Assembly (NCBI GenBank): GCA_015661045.1
Contig: JACVQG010000254.1
Span: 1-6,123 of the forward strand
DNA length: 6,123 nucleotides
Direction: 5' to 3'
From: Dehalococcoidia bacterium
Lineage (GTDB): Bacteria; Chloroflexota; Dehalococcoidia; JACVQG01
Below are positions 1 through 5,303 of this stretch, piece after piece; within the stretch, counting starts at the first letter, position 1; each line of letters starts with the position of its first letter. A model generated the notes under the pieces. The model saw nothing but the letters and a program-made list of their open reading frames with translations. It did no database searches and was not told the origin of the DNA. Both the position numbers and the translations under genes were made by a program.

Positions 1-243
1 AGTAACAGTCCCGGAGAGTGTACCCGTACCAATTGCAGCTGCTCCAGCGGCTCCGGCAGGTCCTGTTGCTCCAGCCGACCCTGATGGTCCGGACGGACCC
101 GGCGCGCCGGCAGCCCCGGTTGGTCCCGATGATCCCGCTGGCCCGGCAGGCCCTTTGCAACTGAGGAATGCCAGACTTAGAGTTAGTACCAGGATAGATA
201 TAAGTATTAGAACAGTGTACCTTCGACTACAACCTATGTGCAT
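1..243 (-). CDS. Lipoprotein with collagen-like Gly-X-Y stalk (partial, 3' end outside window)
   Basis: The frame is open from an ATG at 243 to the window edge (81 codons). Residues 1-8 include two arginines, residues 10-27 are a hydrophobic signal segment, and Cys29 follows FLS, a slightly degenerate lipobox. Immediately after come about 13 consecutive G-X-X triplets (residues 31-69, such as GPA, GPT, GAP, GPS), the pattern of bacterial collagen-like triple-helix stalks. The last visible residues (GTGTLSGTVT) resemble the opening strand of a carboxypeptidase-regulatory-like/CnaB-type beta-sandwich domain. I infer a lipid-anchored, surface-exposed protein whose functional domain lies beyond the window; large extracellular proteins, some of them multiheme cytochromes, can have such a stalk, but nothing here shows hemes. 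The start is supported by a strong AGGAGG. It lies beyond the operon terminator, so it is probably transcribed separately. The high GC reflects Gly/Pro/Ala content and need not mean transfer. Confidence 0.8.
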   Translation of the reverse strand, partial: MHIGCSRRYTVLILISILVLTLSLAFLSCKGPAGPAGSSGPTGAAGAPGPSGPSGSAGATGPAGAAGAAAIGTGTLSGTVT

Positions 244-247
244 AGCG

Positions 248-253
248 CCTCCT
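248..253 (-). promoter_or_regulatory. Ribosome binding site of the collagen-like lipoprotein gene
   Basis: A perfect AGGAGG lies four bases upstream of the ATG at 243. It decides the start of a gene that is otherwise open at its 3' end. Confidence 0.8.
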
Positions 254-260
254 ATTATTA

Positions 261-274
261 GTGATATCGCTCAC
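261..274. promoter_or_regulatory. CRP/FNR-family-like palindrome upstream of the lipoprotein gene
   Basis: GTGATATCGCTCAC is a GTGA-N6-TCAC inverted repeat. On the minus strand it reads TGTGA-N6-TCACT, close to the CRP consensus TGTGA-N6-TCACA. It sits about 7 bases upstream of the AGGAGG and just downstream of an AT-rich TATTATAG stretch (277-284 region) that could be a -10 element. A regulator bound here would more likely repress than activate. A single short palindrome can occur by chance, so this is tentative. Confidence 0.3.
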
Positions 275-479
275 ATAAACTATAATAAGAGATACACTAC
301 ACATTAGCTTCCGCTATTACAACTATTTATAAGTAGGCATTATTGCCGCTAAAGACTTACTCATATTTCCCTACCTGTATATCGATACAAGATTATATCC
401 AAATTATTTGCTGCTTTTGATATTAAAACCCGTCTACTCGTTTTACTACCTACAAAGAAATTAGTTAATAAATAATGAC

Positions 480-568
480 CCCGACATATGAATTAAGGGA
501 AATAGGCAATATTGCTTAGGCCGATGAAACGTAAACGATAGTCCCGGAATGTTCAGCATATGTGCGGG
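480..568. repeat. Nested inverted repeat, possible structured RNA
   Basis: CCCG-ACATATG at 480-490 pairs with CATATGT-g-CGGG at 557-568: 11 base pairs with one bulged G at 564. Inside it GGGA (497-500) can pair with TCCC (542-545), and inside that GCAATATTGC (506-515) is a perfect palindrome. The three nested pairings fit a folded RNA or a large operator region. The strand is unclear: on minus it would be an early part of the lipoprotein leader, while on plus there is no gene downstream. I did not match it to a known riboswitch family. Confidence 0.3.
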
Positions 569-584
569 CATAGGAGGAGAGTTA

Positions 585-641
585 TTTTATAAAAACAATA
601 ACCTCCCCACCGTATCTATCTTTTTCGGGGGGAGGCATTGT
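585..641 (-). terminator. Rho-independent terminator of the redox operon
   Basis: On the minus strand ACAAT-g-CCTCCCC (641-629) pairs with GGGGAGG-tt-ATTGT (608-595), giving a 7-bp GC-rich stem extended by 5 bp across a small internal loop, with an apical loop of about 20 bases. It is followed directly by TTTTTATAAAA. The T-run is only on the minus-strand side, so it terminates minus-strand transcription. It lies about 85 bases after the stop of the 54-codon gene, placing that gene as the last of the operon. Confidence 0.8.
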
Positions 642-725
642 CGAAAAACAATTACCCCTTATATTTTGGGTGAGATATCGTAGTTTTTAACCTCTTTGCA
701 ATATATCTCCAGAGTGGTATTGCTT

Positions 726-890
726 TCAGTGACTCCCGTGGGAGACCCAATTTTCGACCAACCGGGCGACTATTGCGGCTACCGTAGCTAGCGCCGCGAT
801 TGCTGCGGGCACTGCCACCATCATTATCTGAATGGGGATGGTCTCAATTATATCTTTCATCTCGAAAATACCGCTAATTACTGTGCTCAT
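726..890 (-). CDS. Small single-span membrane protein (54 aa), last gene of the operon
   Basis: The ORF starts at an ATG whose first base is the last base of the preceding cytochrome gene's TAA (TAATG), and ends at TGA 726-728. AAGGAG lies 7 bases upstream, inside the last cytochrome codons, so translational coupling is likely. Residues 1-20 are mildly amphipathic and contain acidic residues (E10, D13, E16). Residues about 22-43 form an Ala/Val/Ile-rich transmembrane segment, and the tail has R43, E46 and a final HGSH. I do not recognise a family. Its position at the end of an operon for a membrane redox complex suggests a small accessory or stabilising subunit, as many respiratory complexes have, but that is inference. 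It has no CxxCH or other cofactor motif. It is below the usual length cutoffs and easily missed. Confidence 0.7.
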   Translation of the reverse strand: MSTVISGIFEMKDIIETIPIQIMMVAVPAAIAALATVAAIVARLVENWVSHGSH

Positions 891-2044
891 TACTTCGCTC
901 CTTTTTCCAGATAAACTATAACAGCCTGGATTTCCAGGGCCGTTAGTTGTCCGCCTTTATCCTTACTGTACGCCGGCATACCACCTTTACCTTCTCCGGT
1001 GGCTTTTATTAAACTATCTGTCCCTTTTTGTTTTAGATAATCCGCCGACCCCAAACTTGCCATGGGTAATTGATTGCCATTGGCTCCGTGGCACATAGCG
1101 CAGTTTTTATCATAAATAGGCTTGCCATCAGGTAAACTGCTCGTAGCCGGCAGTTGCGCTACAGTTGAACCCTCTATTTTGGCTTCCTTTTCCAGGTAAG
1201 CTATGATAGCTTGAATTTCTAAAGCAGTAAGTTGACCGCCTTTATCCTTGCTGTATGCCGGCATACCCCCTTTTCCTTCACTGGTGCCTTTTATTAAAGC
1301 AGCCGTACCCTTCTGCTTAAGATAGTCCGGAGACCCCAGGTTAGACATAGGCAACTGACTGCCGTTAGCTCCATGACACATGGCGCAATTTTTATCGAAA
1401 AGCGGCTTGCCATCAGGTAAAACCGGTGTTTCCACTGCAGCGGTTTTTTTGGCTATTGGCCCGGCTTTGTCTCTCAAATATTGCAATAGCGCCATCAACT
1501 CTTGCTTACTAAGGTTGCCACCCTCCCCCTTCCCAAAAGGAGGCATACCACTTTTACCACCCTGGACTGAAATAAAAGCCCTATCAATTTCCTGTTGCTC
1601 CCAATATTGGGGCGTGGTCAACAATACACCCGCAACTTTGTTGCCATCGGCGCCGTGGCAGGTAACACAATATCTTTTATAAAGTGTATCGGGATTGGGG
1701 GCGGTTTTACCGACTGCCTCCTCCTCTAAATAGGCCAGAATGGCATGTATCTGATCCTCATTGAGATGTCCGCCCTTCTTTTGGGAGAAGGCATGCATGT
1801 TCCCTTTGCCATTGATAATGCTTTTTGCCAGATTCTCCACGCCCTTTTTCTCTAAATATTCCCTGGAATTAAGAGTAACTCCTTCCACCTGATTACCTTT
1901 AGCGCCGTGGCAGGCTGTGCAGATCCGGAGATAATAAACGCGGCCGTCACCTAACATATCGGCGCTGGGAGGGGCAGGAGGAGGCAATGGTTTTTGTGGT
2001 ATCTGTTGGCCGTGACATTTAACGCAGGAGTCCCGTTTTAGCAT
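890..2044 (-). CDS. Multidomain class I c-type cytochrome, probably the 3' part of a frameshifted decaheme gene
   Basis: The 384 residues carry five CxxCH heme sites: C7-H11, C42-H46, C126-H130, C220-H224 and C315-H319. After the first site comes a proline-rich linker (about residues 17-27). Four class I cytochrome c domains of roughly 80-95 residues follow, each with a likely Met axial ligand (M83, M167, M261, M356) in G-x-M or GGMP contexts. Domains 3 and 4 are a close tandem duplication. Hemes are attached outside the cytoplasm, yet this ORF has no signal peptide: its ATG at 2044 lies inside the preceding cytochrome gene and leads straight into a CxxCH. Removing one A from AAAA (2036-2039) joins both ORFs in frame, so the ATG is probably not a true start. 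Inferred role: periplasmic electron carrier passing electrons from the NrfD/Mo complex to an acceptor, analogous to ActE of alternative complex III. Confidence 0.85.
   Translation of the reverse strand: MLKRDSCVKCHGQQIPQKPLPPPAPPSADMLGDGRVYYLRICTACHGAKGNQVEGVTLNSREYLEKKGVENLAKSIINGKGNMHAFSQKKGGHLNEDQIHAILAYLEEEAVGKTAPNPDTLYKRYCVTCHGADGNKVAGVLLTTPQYWEQQEIDRAFISVQGGKSGMPPFGKGEGGNLSKQELMALLQYLRDKAGPIAKKTAAVETPVLPDGKPLFDKNCAMCHGANGSQLPMSNLGSPDYLKQKGTAALIKGTSEGKGGMPAYSKDKGGQLTALEIQAIIAYLEKEAKIEGSTVAQLPATSSLPDGKPIYDKNCAMCHGANGNQLPMASLGSADYLKQKGTDSLIKATGEGKGGMPAYSKDKGGQLTALEIQAVIVYLEKGAK
893..1135 (-). repeat. Tandem cytochrome c domain repeat, copy 2 (domain 4)
   Basis: Encodes residues 304-384 of the multidomain cytochrome. 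A hand alignment to the copy at 1178-1420 gives 68 of 81 identical residues (about 84%) but only about 77% identical bases, so many differences are silent. The heme-binding CAMCHGANG and the ligand segment EGKGGMPAYSKDKGGQLTAL are identical in both. Confidence 0.85.
898..903 (-). promoter_or_regulatory. Ribosome binding site of the 54-aa membrane protein
   Basis: AAGGAG lies 7 bases upstream of the ATG at 890, embedded in the cytochrome codons for EKGAK. It is the main evidence that the short ORF is translated. Confidence 0.7.
1178..1420 (-). repeat. Tandem cytochrome c domain repeat, copy 1 (domain 3)
   Basis: Encodes residues 209-289, offset 285 bases from the other copy at 893-1135. The short spacer between copies (residues 290-303) is an unrelated Ser/Thr/Ala-rich linker. 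Confidence 0.85.
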
Positions 2045-2567
2045 GGCAGGAGTAGCAGGTGTCCATGCCAGGGCGGTTCGTAGGTACCGGATTCAGGTCG
2101 TGGGCTATGTTTGAATGGCAGGTAACGCAGGTAGCCCCCCGTTCAAGGTGAGATTGATGGCTAATTTTTATATTCAAAAAATTATAATTAAAATCTTTTT
2201 GTTCATTAGTTTTAACTGTGGCTGGATGACATCCAACACAGTTAGGTCCAACTCTTTCCGGCTCAGCCATAAACCCCTTTACATACCCCTCATAAACGAT
2301 CTGGTGAGATTTGGCGTGGCAATCAACACAGCTTACCTTTTGCAAATCGGGATGTACCAGGGAAGACACTGATTTATCCGGCGTATCTCCTGTTGCGTGA
2401 CAGGTAAGACAGTAAGTTGAGCTTGAGGTTGTCATTCTGGCGAGGCCTACAGCGGGTACTAATGCCATAAAAAGTACACCCATCCCGATAAATAACCACA
2501 TCCATCGAGGTATAGCGGCAATCCTCTCCCATAAGCCTGGTTTGGTGTTTCTCATTCTCATGTTCAT
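2019..2567 (-). CDS. Membrane-anchored NapC/NirT-like multiheme cytochrome c (five CxxCH), probably the 5' part of a frameshifted gene
   Basis: The 182 residues begin with a short basic segment, then one uncleaved transmembrane anchor (about residues 21-43), then five heme sites: C53-H57, C80-H84, C110-H114, C147-H151 and C171-H175. The HxxH segment H137/H140 before the fourth site and GMDTCYSCH at the fifth are typical of NapC/NrfH and cytochrome c3-type modules. The frame ends only seven codons after the last heme. In the +1 frame a sixth CxxCH (CVKCHG) follows at the spacing expected in this family, so the stop at 2019-2021 is probably caused by an indel at 2036-2039. A six-heme anchored domain would resemble QrcA, the multiheme subunit of the Qrc quinone reductase complex; ActA of alternative complex III has five. 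The gene starts 10 bases after the Mo subunit stop. ATGs at 2561 and 2555 are alternative starts, and no strong Shine-Dalgarno decides between them. Confidence 0.88.
   Translation of the reverse strand: MNMRMRNTKPGLWERIAAIPRWMWLFIGMGVLFMALVPAVGLARMTTSSSTYCLTCHATGDTPDKSVSSLVHPDLQKVSCVDCHAKSHQIVYEGYVKGFMAEPERVGPNCVGCHPATVKTNEQKDFNYNFLNIKISHQSHLERGATCVTCHSNIAHDLNPVPTNRPGMDTCYSCHAKTGLLR
2036..2039 (-). other. Frameshift site joining the two cytochrome ORFs
   Basis: The minus strand reads TGC CAT GCT AAA ACG in the upstream frame and ends at TAA a few codons later. With three A's instead of four it reads CYSCH-AKRDS-CVKCHG without interruption into the downstream cytochrome. The joined protein would have about 558 residues, one membrane anchor and ten CxxCH sites. 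Confidence 0.65.
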
Positions 2568-2577
2568 TGGATTTCTC

Positions 2578-4812
2578 TCATACCTTGCTTATAGATACCA
2601 GTGTATCTTTCCAGCCCTGGCCGCCCGCAATAGGGTCTTTACTCCAGGGGATAATATGGTGGGGGTGGACTCCATTACCGTGTTCCTCCCACCAAAGAAG
2701 TTTGGTATTTGGATTTTCGCTTTCATAAGCCTTACCCTGGGCAATCCGGCCTGAGCCCCAGTGACCAACACAGGAACCTATAGCTAAAACGCCGGGTTTT
2801 ACAGACTCGGTAACCATGGCTTTTACGACAATGACGCCAGCCGCCGAAGTCAGCCGTACCTGGTCTCCATTATGAATTCCTAAAGAGCCGGCAGTCCCCT
2901 TATTAATCCATACCGGATTGGTATGGGTGATTTCAGAAAGCCACATACACGGGGCAGTTCTGCCGTAAGTATGTGTGTTAAATTGGAAAGTAATAAGCTG
3001 AAATTCCTTTCCCGGGGCGCTGGGCAATGGAGTATATGCCGGTAAAGCTGCTAATTGCTGCTTCTCGAGGGTTTGTGAATAGATCTCATATTTGCCGGAA
3101 GGGGTGTTGAAGCCTTGCTTTTTATAGCTATAAAAGACTGGAGTTGCACCCCAATCGGACCATACCCCTTTGGCTTTAAGGGCATCCCACCCGCCGTCTT
3201 TTATCAGGCCGGGGAAGGTGCCGGCTATCGTTTTCCAATAGTCCTCTACAGAACTGAATGCAAAGTATTTCGCGACATCGCCTCCCATGCGCTTACCCAA
3301 CTCAAGAAACAGTTCACCGCCGCTGAGCGACTCTCCTTGAAGCGGGATGACAGGTTGCATTAAATTAATGAAAGGAACCAGATCATAAGCAGGCGGCGAT
3401 TGCAGATTATAAGATTCAAGATACGTAGCGGCAGGTAAAACCATATCAGCTAACATGGCAGTCTCAGTTAAATAGGTATCCATGGCCACAAAATATGGAA
3501 CCCGCCTTTCATCTTTGAGGGATTGGGTTATCTCGTTCGGGACAGGGCTGGAATATACAGGATTAGCCATGTAGGTTAATAACAGGCTGACTTTGGGGTC
3601 CGGATTGATATTACCCGTCAAATTGAGGAAGCTGTCTTTAAACGTCAATTTGGGTGGCTGCGGTTCCGGCTGCATTATTTCATAGCGTCGGGGTAAACAG
3701 ACACCACCCGGAGAATCTATATTACCAATAACGGCATTAAGGAGGGCAATTGCTCGTTCATTCTGAACCCCGTTGCTATGCTGGCTTACACCATCTCCAG
3801 CGATGACTATTGATGAATTGGAAGATGCCAGTTCTACTGCCAGGTCAACGATTTCAATTGCAGGAATTCCGCTGATTATTTCCGCCGACTGCGGAGTGTA
3901 TTGTTCCAGATGGCGGGCCAGTTTTTCTGATGAGTAATTCGTCCAACGGTCCAGGAATTCCGAATTAGCTAAACCCTGTTTCATAATCACATTAGCCATA
4001 GCCAGCGCCACGACTGCATCTGTACCGGGATTGGGCTGGAGCCAAATGTTACTCTGTGCAGCGGTAAAGGACAGGCGCGGGTCAAAAGTTACTAATTTAG
4101 CCCCTTTAAGCTGAGCCTGTTTCAGGCGTTGGGCAAGAGGTATGAACATGGGGTGAAATTCGTAAGGATTTGCCCCGAAGTTGAGAATGAAGCGGGAGTT
4201 TGCCACGTTCGGGATTTCGGTATCCACCCCCCAGGTTACCTGTTGCGCTGCCTTTTTGTTGCTTTGATAAAGATCCATCTCCGCTGTAACAGATGGCGTG
4301 CCGTAAGCCTGTAAGAACCTCCCTGTGAGTCCCGATACACCTTCCAGTAAACCTGCTATAAAATGAAATTCCTCAGGTTTTCCCTGGTTACGTATTGCTT
4401 GCAGACGGTTTTCAAGCTCATTTATTGCCTCCGGCCACGTGATACGTTTCCATTTCCCTTCACCCCTGGCGCCTACCCTCTTTATCGGAAAAAGAAGCCG
4501 GTCCGGGCTATAAGCATGATTAATTCCCGCCAGGCCCTTAGCGCATAGCTTTCCATGTGAGTTTGGATCTAATGGATTTCCCTCTATCTTCCTTAGAATC
4601 CCGTCTTCCAGAAAACCCAGGATACTGCAATTAGCCGGGCACTGAAGGCAAACGCTGGGGATGGCTCTACGGAAACTACCTGTCGTACGGGAGACGCTTT
4701 TCCCTACTGCCTGCGCTGGTTTCAGTTGACCGAGCCACATTTGGGCTGTCAGTGTACCCAGCGCTGCCCCACCGGCTATTTGTAAGAATTTCCTTCGACT
4801 TATATCAGACAT
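2578..4812 (-). CDS. Molybdopterin oxidoreductase-family subunit (PsrA/PhsA/QrcB-like), Tat-exported
   Basis: The 744 residues start with a Tat signal (SRRKFLQ at 5-11, hydrophobic core, cleavage probably after AQA35). The 4Fe-4S domain has C55-x2-C58-x3-C62-x27-C90 followed by AKG. The Mo-bis-PGD domains follow: GANP at 213-216, SNGVQNERAIALLN around 346-359, SPGG at 367-370 and ETAMLADMVLP at 450-460. The C-terminal dinucleotide-binding domain starts near 603 (HTYGRTAPCMW, TNPVWIN, GIHNGDQVRL). Length and domain order fit the PsrA/PhsA group. By spacing to G195, the Mo-ligand position (Cys, Sec or Ser in NapA, FDH-H and DmsA) is Tyr182, so the metal site may be absent or unusual. The substrate is therefore not assignable: the protein could be a polysulfide/thiosulfate-type reductase or a non-catalytic electron-transfer subunit like QrcB or ActB. 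GGGAG at 4819-4823, 6 bases upstream, supports the start. Confidence 0.9.
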   Translation of the reverse strand: MSDISRRKFLQIAGGAALGTLTAQMWLGQLKPAQAVGKSVSRTTGSFRRAIPSVCLQCPANCSILGFLEDGILRKIEGNPLDPNSHGKLCAKGLAGINHAYSPDRLLFPIKRVGARGEGKWKRITWPEAINELENRLQAIRNQGKPEEFHFIAGLLEGVSGLTGRFLQAYGTPSVTAEMDLYQSNKKAAQQVTWGVDTEIPNVANSRFILNFGANPYEFHPMFIPLAQRLKQAQLKGAKLVTFDPRLSFTAAQSNIWLQPNPGTDAVVALAMANVIMKQGLANSEFLDRWTNYSSEKLARHLEQYTPQSAEIISGIPAIEIVDLAVELASSNSSIVIAGDGVSQHSNGVQNERAIALLNAVIGNIDSPGGVCLPRRYEIMQPEPQPPKLTFKDSFLNLTGNINPDPKVSLLLTYMANPVYSSPVPNEITQSLKDERRVPYFVAMDTYLTETAMLADMVLPAATYLESYNLQSPPAYDLVPFINLMQPVIPLQGESLSGGELFLELGKRMGGDVAKYFAFSSVEDYWKTIAGTFPGLIKDGGWDALKAKGVWSDWGATPVFYSYKKQGFNTPSGKYEIYSQTLEKQQLAALPAYTPLPSAPGKEFQLITFQFNTHTYGRTAPCMWLSEITHTNPVWINKGTAGSLGIHNGDQVRLTSAAGVIVVKAMVTESVKPGVLAIGSCVGHWGSGRIAQGKAYESENPNTKLLWWEEHGNGVHPHHIIPWSKDPIAGGQGWKDTLVSISKV

Positions 4813-4818
4813 CCCATT

Positions 4819-4823
4819 CTCCC
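4819..4823 (-). promoter_or_regulatory. Ribosome binding site of the Mo subunit
   Basis: GGGAG lies 6 bases before the ATG at 4812 and confirms the start that gives an N-terminal Tat signal. Confidence 0.6.
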
Positions 4824-4852
4824 GGGTTAACGACTTTACTTAGTGTTTATGC

Positions 4853-4876
4853 CAAACGTTTGTTTATTGCCGGCAA
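4853..4876. repeat. Two short perfect palindromes between nrfD and the Mo subunit gene
   Basis: CAAACGTTTG (4853-4862) and TTGCCGGCAA (4867-4876) are two perfect 10-base palindromes 4 bases apart, in the only sizeable gap (77 bases, 4813-4889) inside the operon. They could be an operator, a processing hairpin or chance. No T-run follows, so they are not an intrinsic terminator. Confidence 0.3.
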
Positions 4877-4889
4877 ACATATTCTTACG

Positions 4890-5303
4890 TTAACTAAGAT
4901 GAATACCCTGTCCACCTATAACCATAACGTATCTCATTGCAAAGACACCTATCATTGCCAGTACAGATGCGATAATTACTGTCGGCGTATGCCTGCCTGT
5001 CCGCGGGACAAGTAATAGTATCGCGGGGATAAAAGCGCCCAGAATTAGTTCCACACCCACAAAATATGGTCTGAATTCCCCTTGAAGGAGCAGTAACGCC
5101 GACTCCCTGGCCTCGGTATCTGCTGTCAATAGGACAAGAATATCCGAAAGCACAAAGAAAAGGTCGATAAGAATGGTATAAGCTAACATCTTACCCAGGG
5201 TGATCGCCAGCTCATGGTTCATCTTTTCCCTGGTTACCCAGGACCTTATCTGCACAACTATTACCATCAATGCGGGGCATAAGGGCCGTGTTCCACAGTG
5301 CAT
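4890..5303 (-). CDS. nrfD: NrfD/PsrC-family membrane subunit, C-terminal fragment
   Basis: The frame carries the second half of an NrfD protein. NHELAITLGKML (residues 29-40) is followed by transmembrane segments at about 40-60 (AYTILIDLFFVLSDILVLL), 81-99 and 108-129, ending in MRYVMVIGGQ, a typical NrfD C-terminus. NrfD-like sequence begins only near residue 11 (about 5273); the first ten residues read the upstream gene in the wrong frame, so the ATG at 5303 is merely the ORF limit. If expressed separately, a restart at the ATG at 5222 (MNHEL) is possible but would leave only about three helices. I infer that this is the distal part of one nrfD gene whose proximal part is 5754-5277. Family symbol only; the exact ortholog is unknown. 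Confidence 0.75.
   Translation of the reverse strand: MHCGTRPLCPALMVIVVQIRSWVTREKMNHELAITLGKMLAYTILIDLFFVLSDILVLLTADTEARESALLLLQGEFRPYFVGVELILGAFIPAILLLVPRTGRHTPTVIIASVLAMIGVFAMRYVMVIGGQGIHLS

Larger units (their letters stand above)
254..584. other. Intergenic region, no gene found
   Basis: This AT-rich stretch separates the operon terminator from the lipoprotein gene and should hold that gene's promoter. I found no convincing -35/-10 pair. It contains the CRP-like palindrome at 261-274, a TAGC-GGAA-GCTA hairpin (305-316), a GGCA-ATAA-TGCC hairpin (336-347), the inverted repeat TGTAT-N4-ATACA (376-389), and a long nested inverted repeat at 480-568. The only short minus-strand ORF with a vaguely plausible start (364-323, 13 codons) has a weak Shine-Dalgarno and no recognisable content. 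Confidence 0.6.

Noticed and set aside
1..160. Short-period repeats that might suggest a CRISPR or minisatellite
   Set aside because: The periodicity is 9 bases with variable sequence, explained by Gly-X-Y codons in an open frame behind a signal peptide.
323..364. 13-codon minus-strand ORF in the intergenic region, a possible leader peptide
   Set aside because: Weak Shine-Dalgarno, no run of regulatory codons and no attenuator structure clearly linked to it.
480..568. A c-di-GMP (GEMM) or other known riboswitch
   Set aside because: Some short segments (GGCCTAA, GGGAC) recall GEMM, but the conserved core order and the tetraloop/receptor are not present on either strand.
1380..1682. Plus-strand ORF of 100 codons
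   Set aside because: It lies antisense within the multidomain cytochrome, has no homology I recognise and no ribosome binding site; the minus frame has clear heme motifs.
2019..2044. Genuine 26-base gene overlap with coupled translation of a separate cytochrome
   Set aside because: The downstream product would have no signal peptide although it needs periplasmic heme attachment, and a one-base change restores an ideal fused reading frame.
2115..2372. Plus-strand ORF of 85 codons
   Set aside because: Shadow of the NapC/NirT-like cytochrome; its content is just the complement of CxxCH-rich codons.
2589..2771. Minus-strand ORF of 60 codons inside the Mo subunit gene
   Set aside because: Alternate frame of the C-terminal dinucleotide-binding domain, which is well conserved in the main frame.
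4752..5015. Plus-strand ORF of 87 codons spanning the nrfD/Mo gene gap
   Set aside because: Opposite to two recognisable genes and the gap, with no start signal and no domain.
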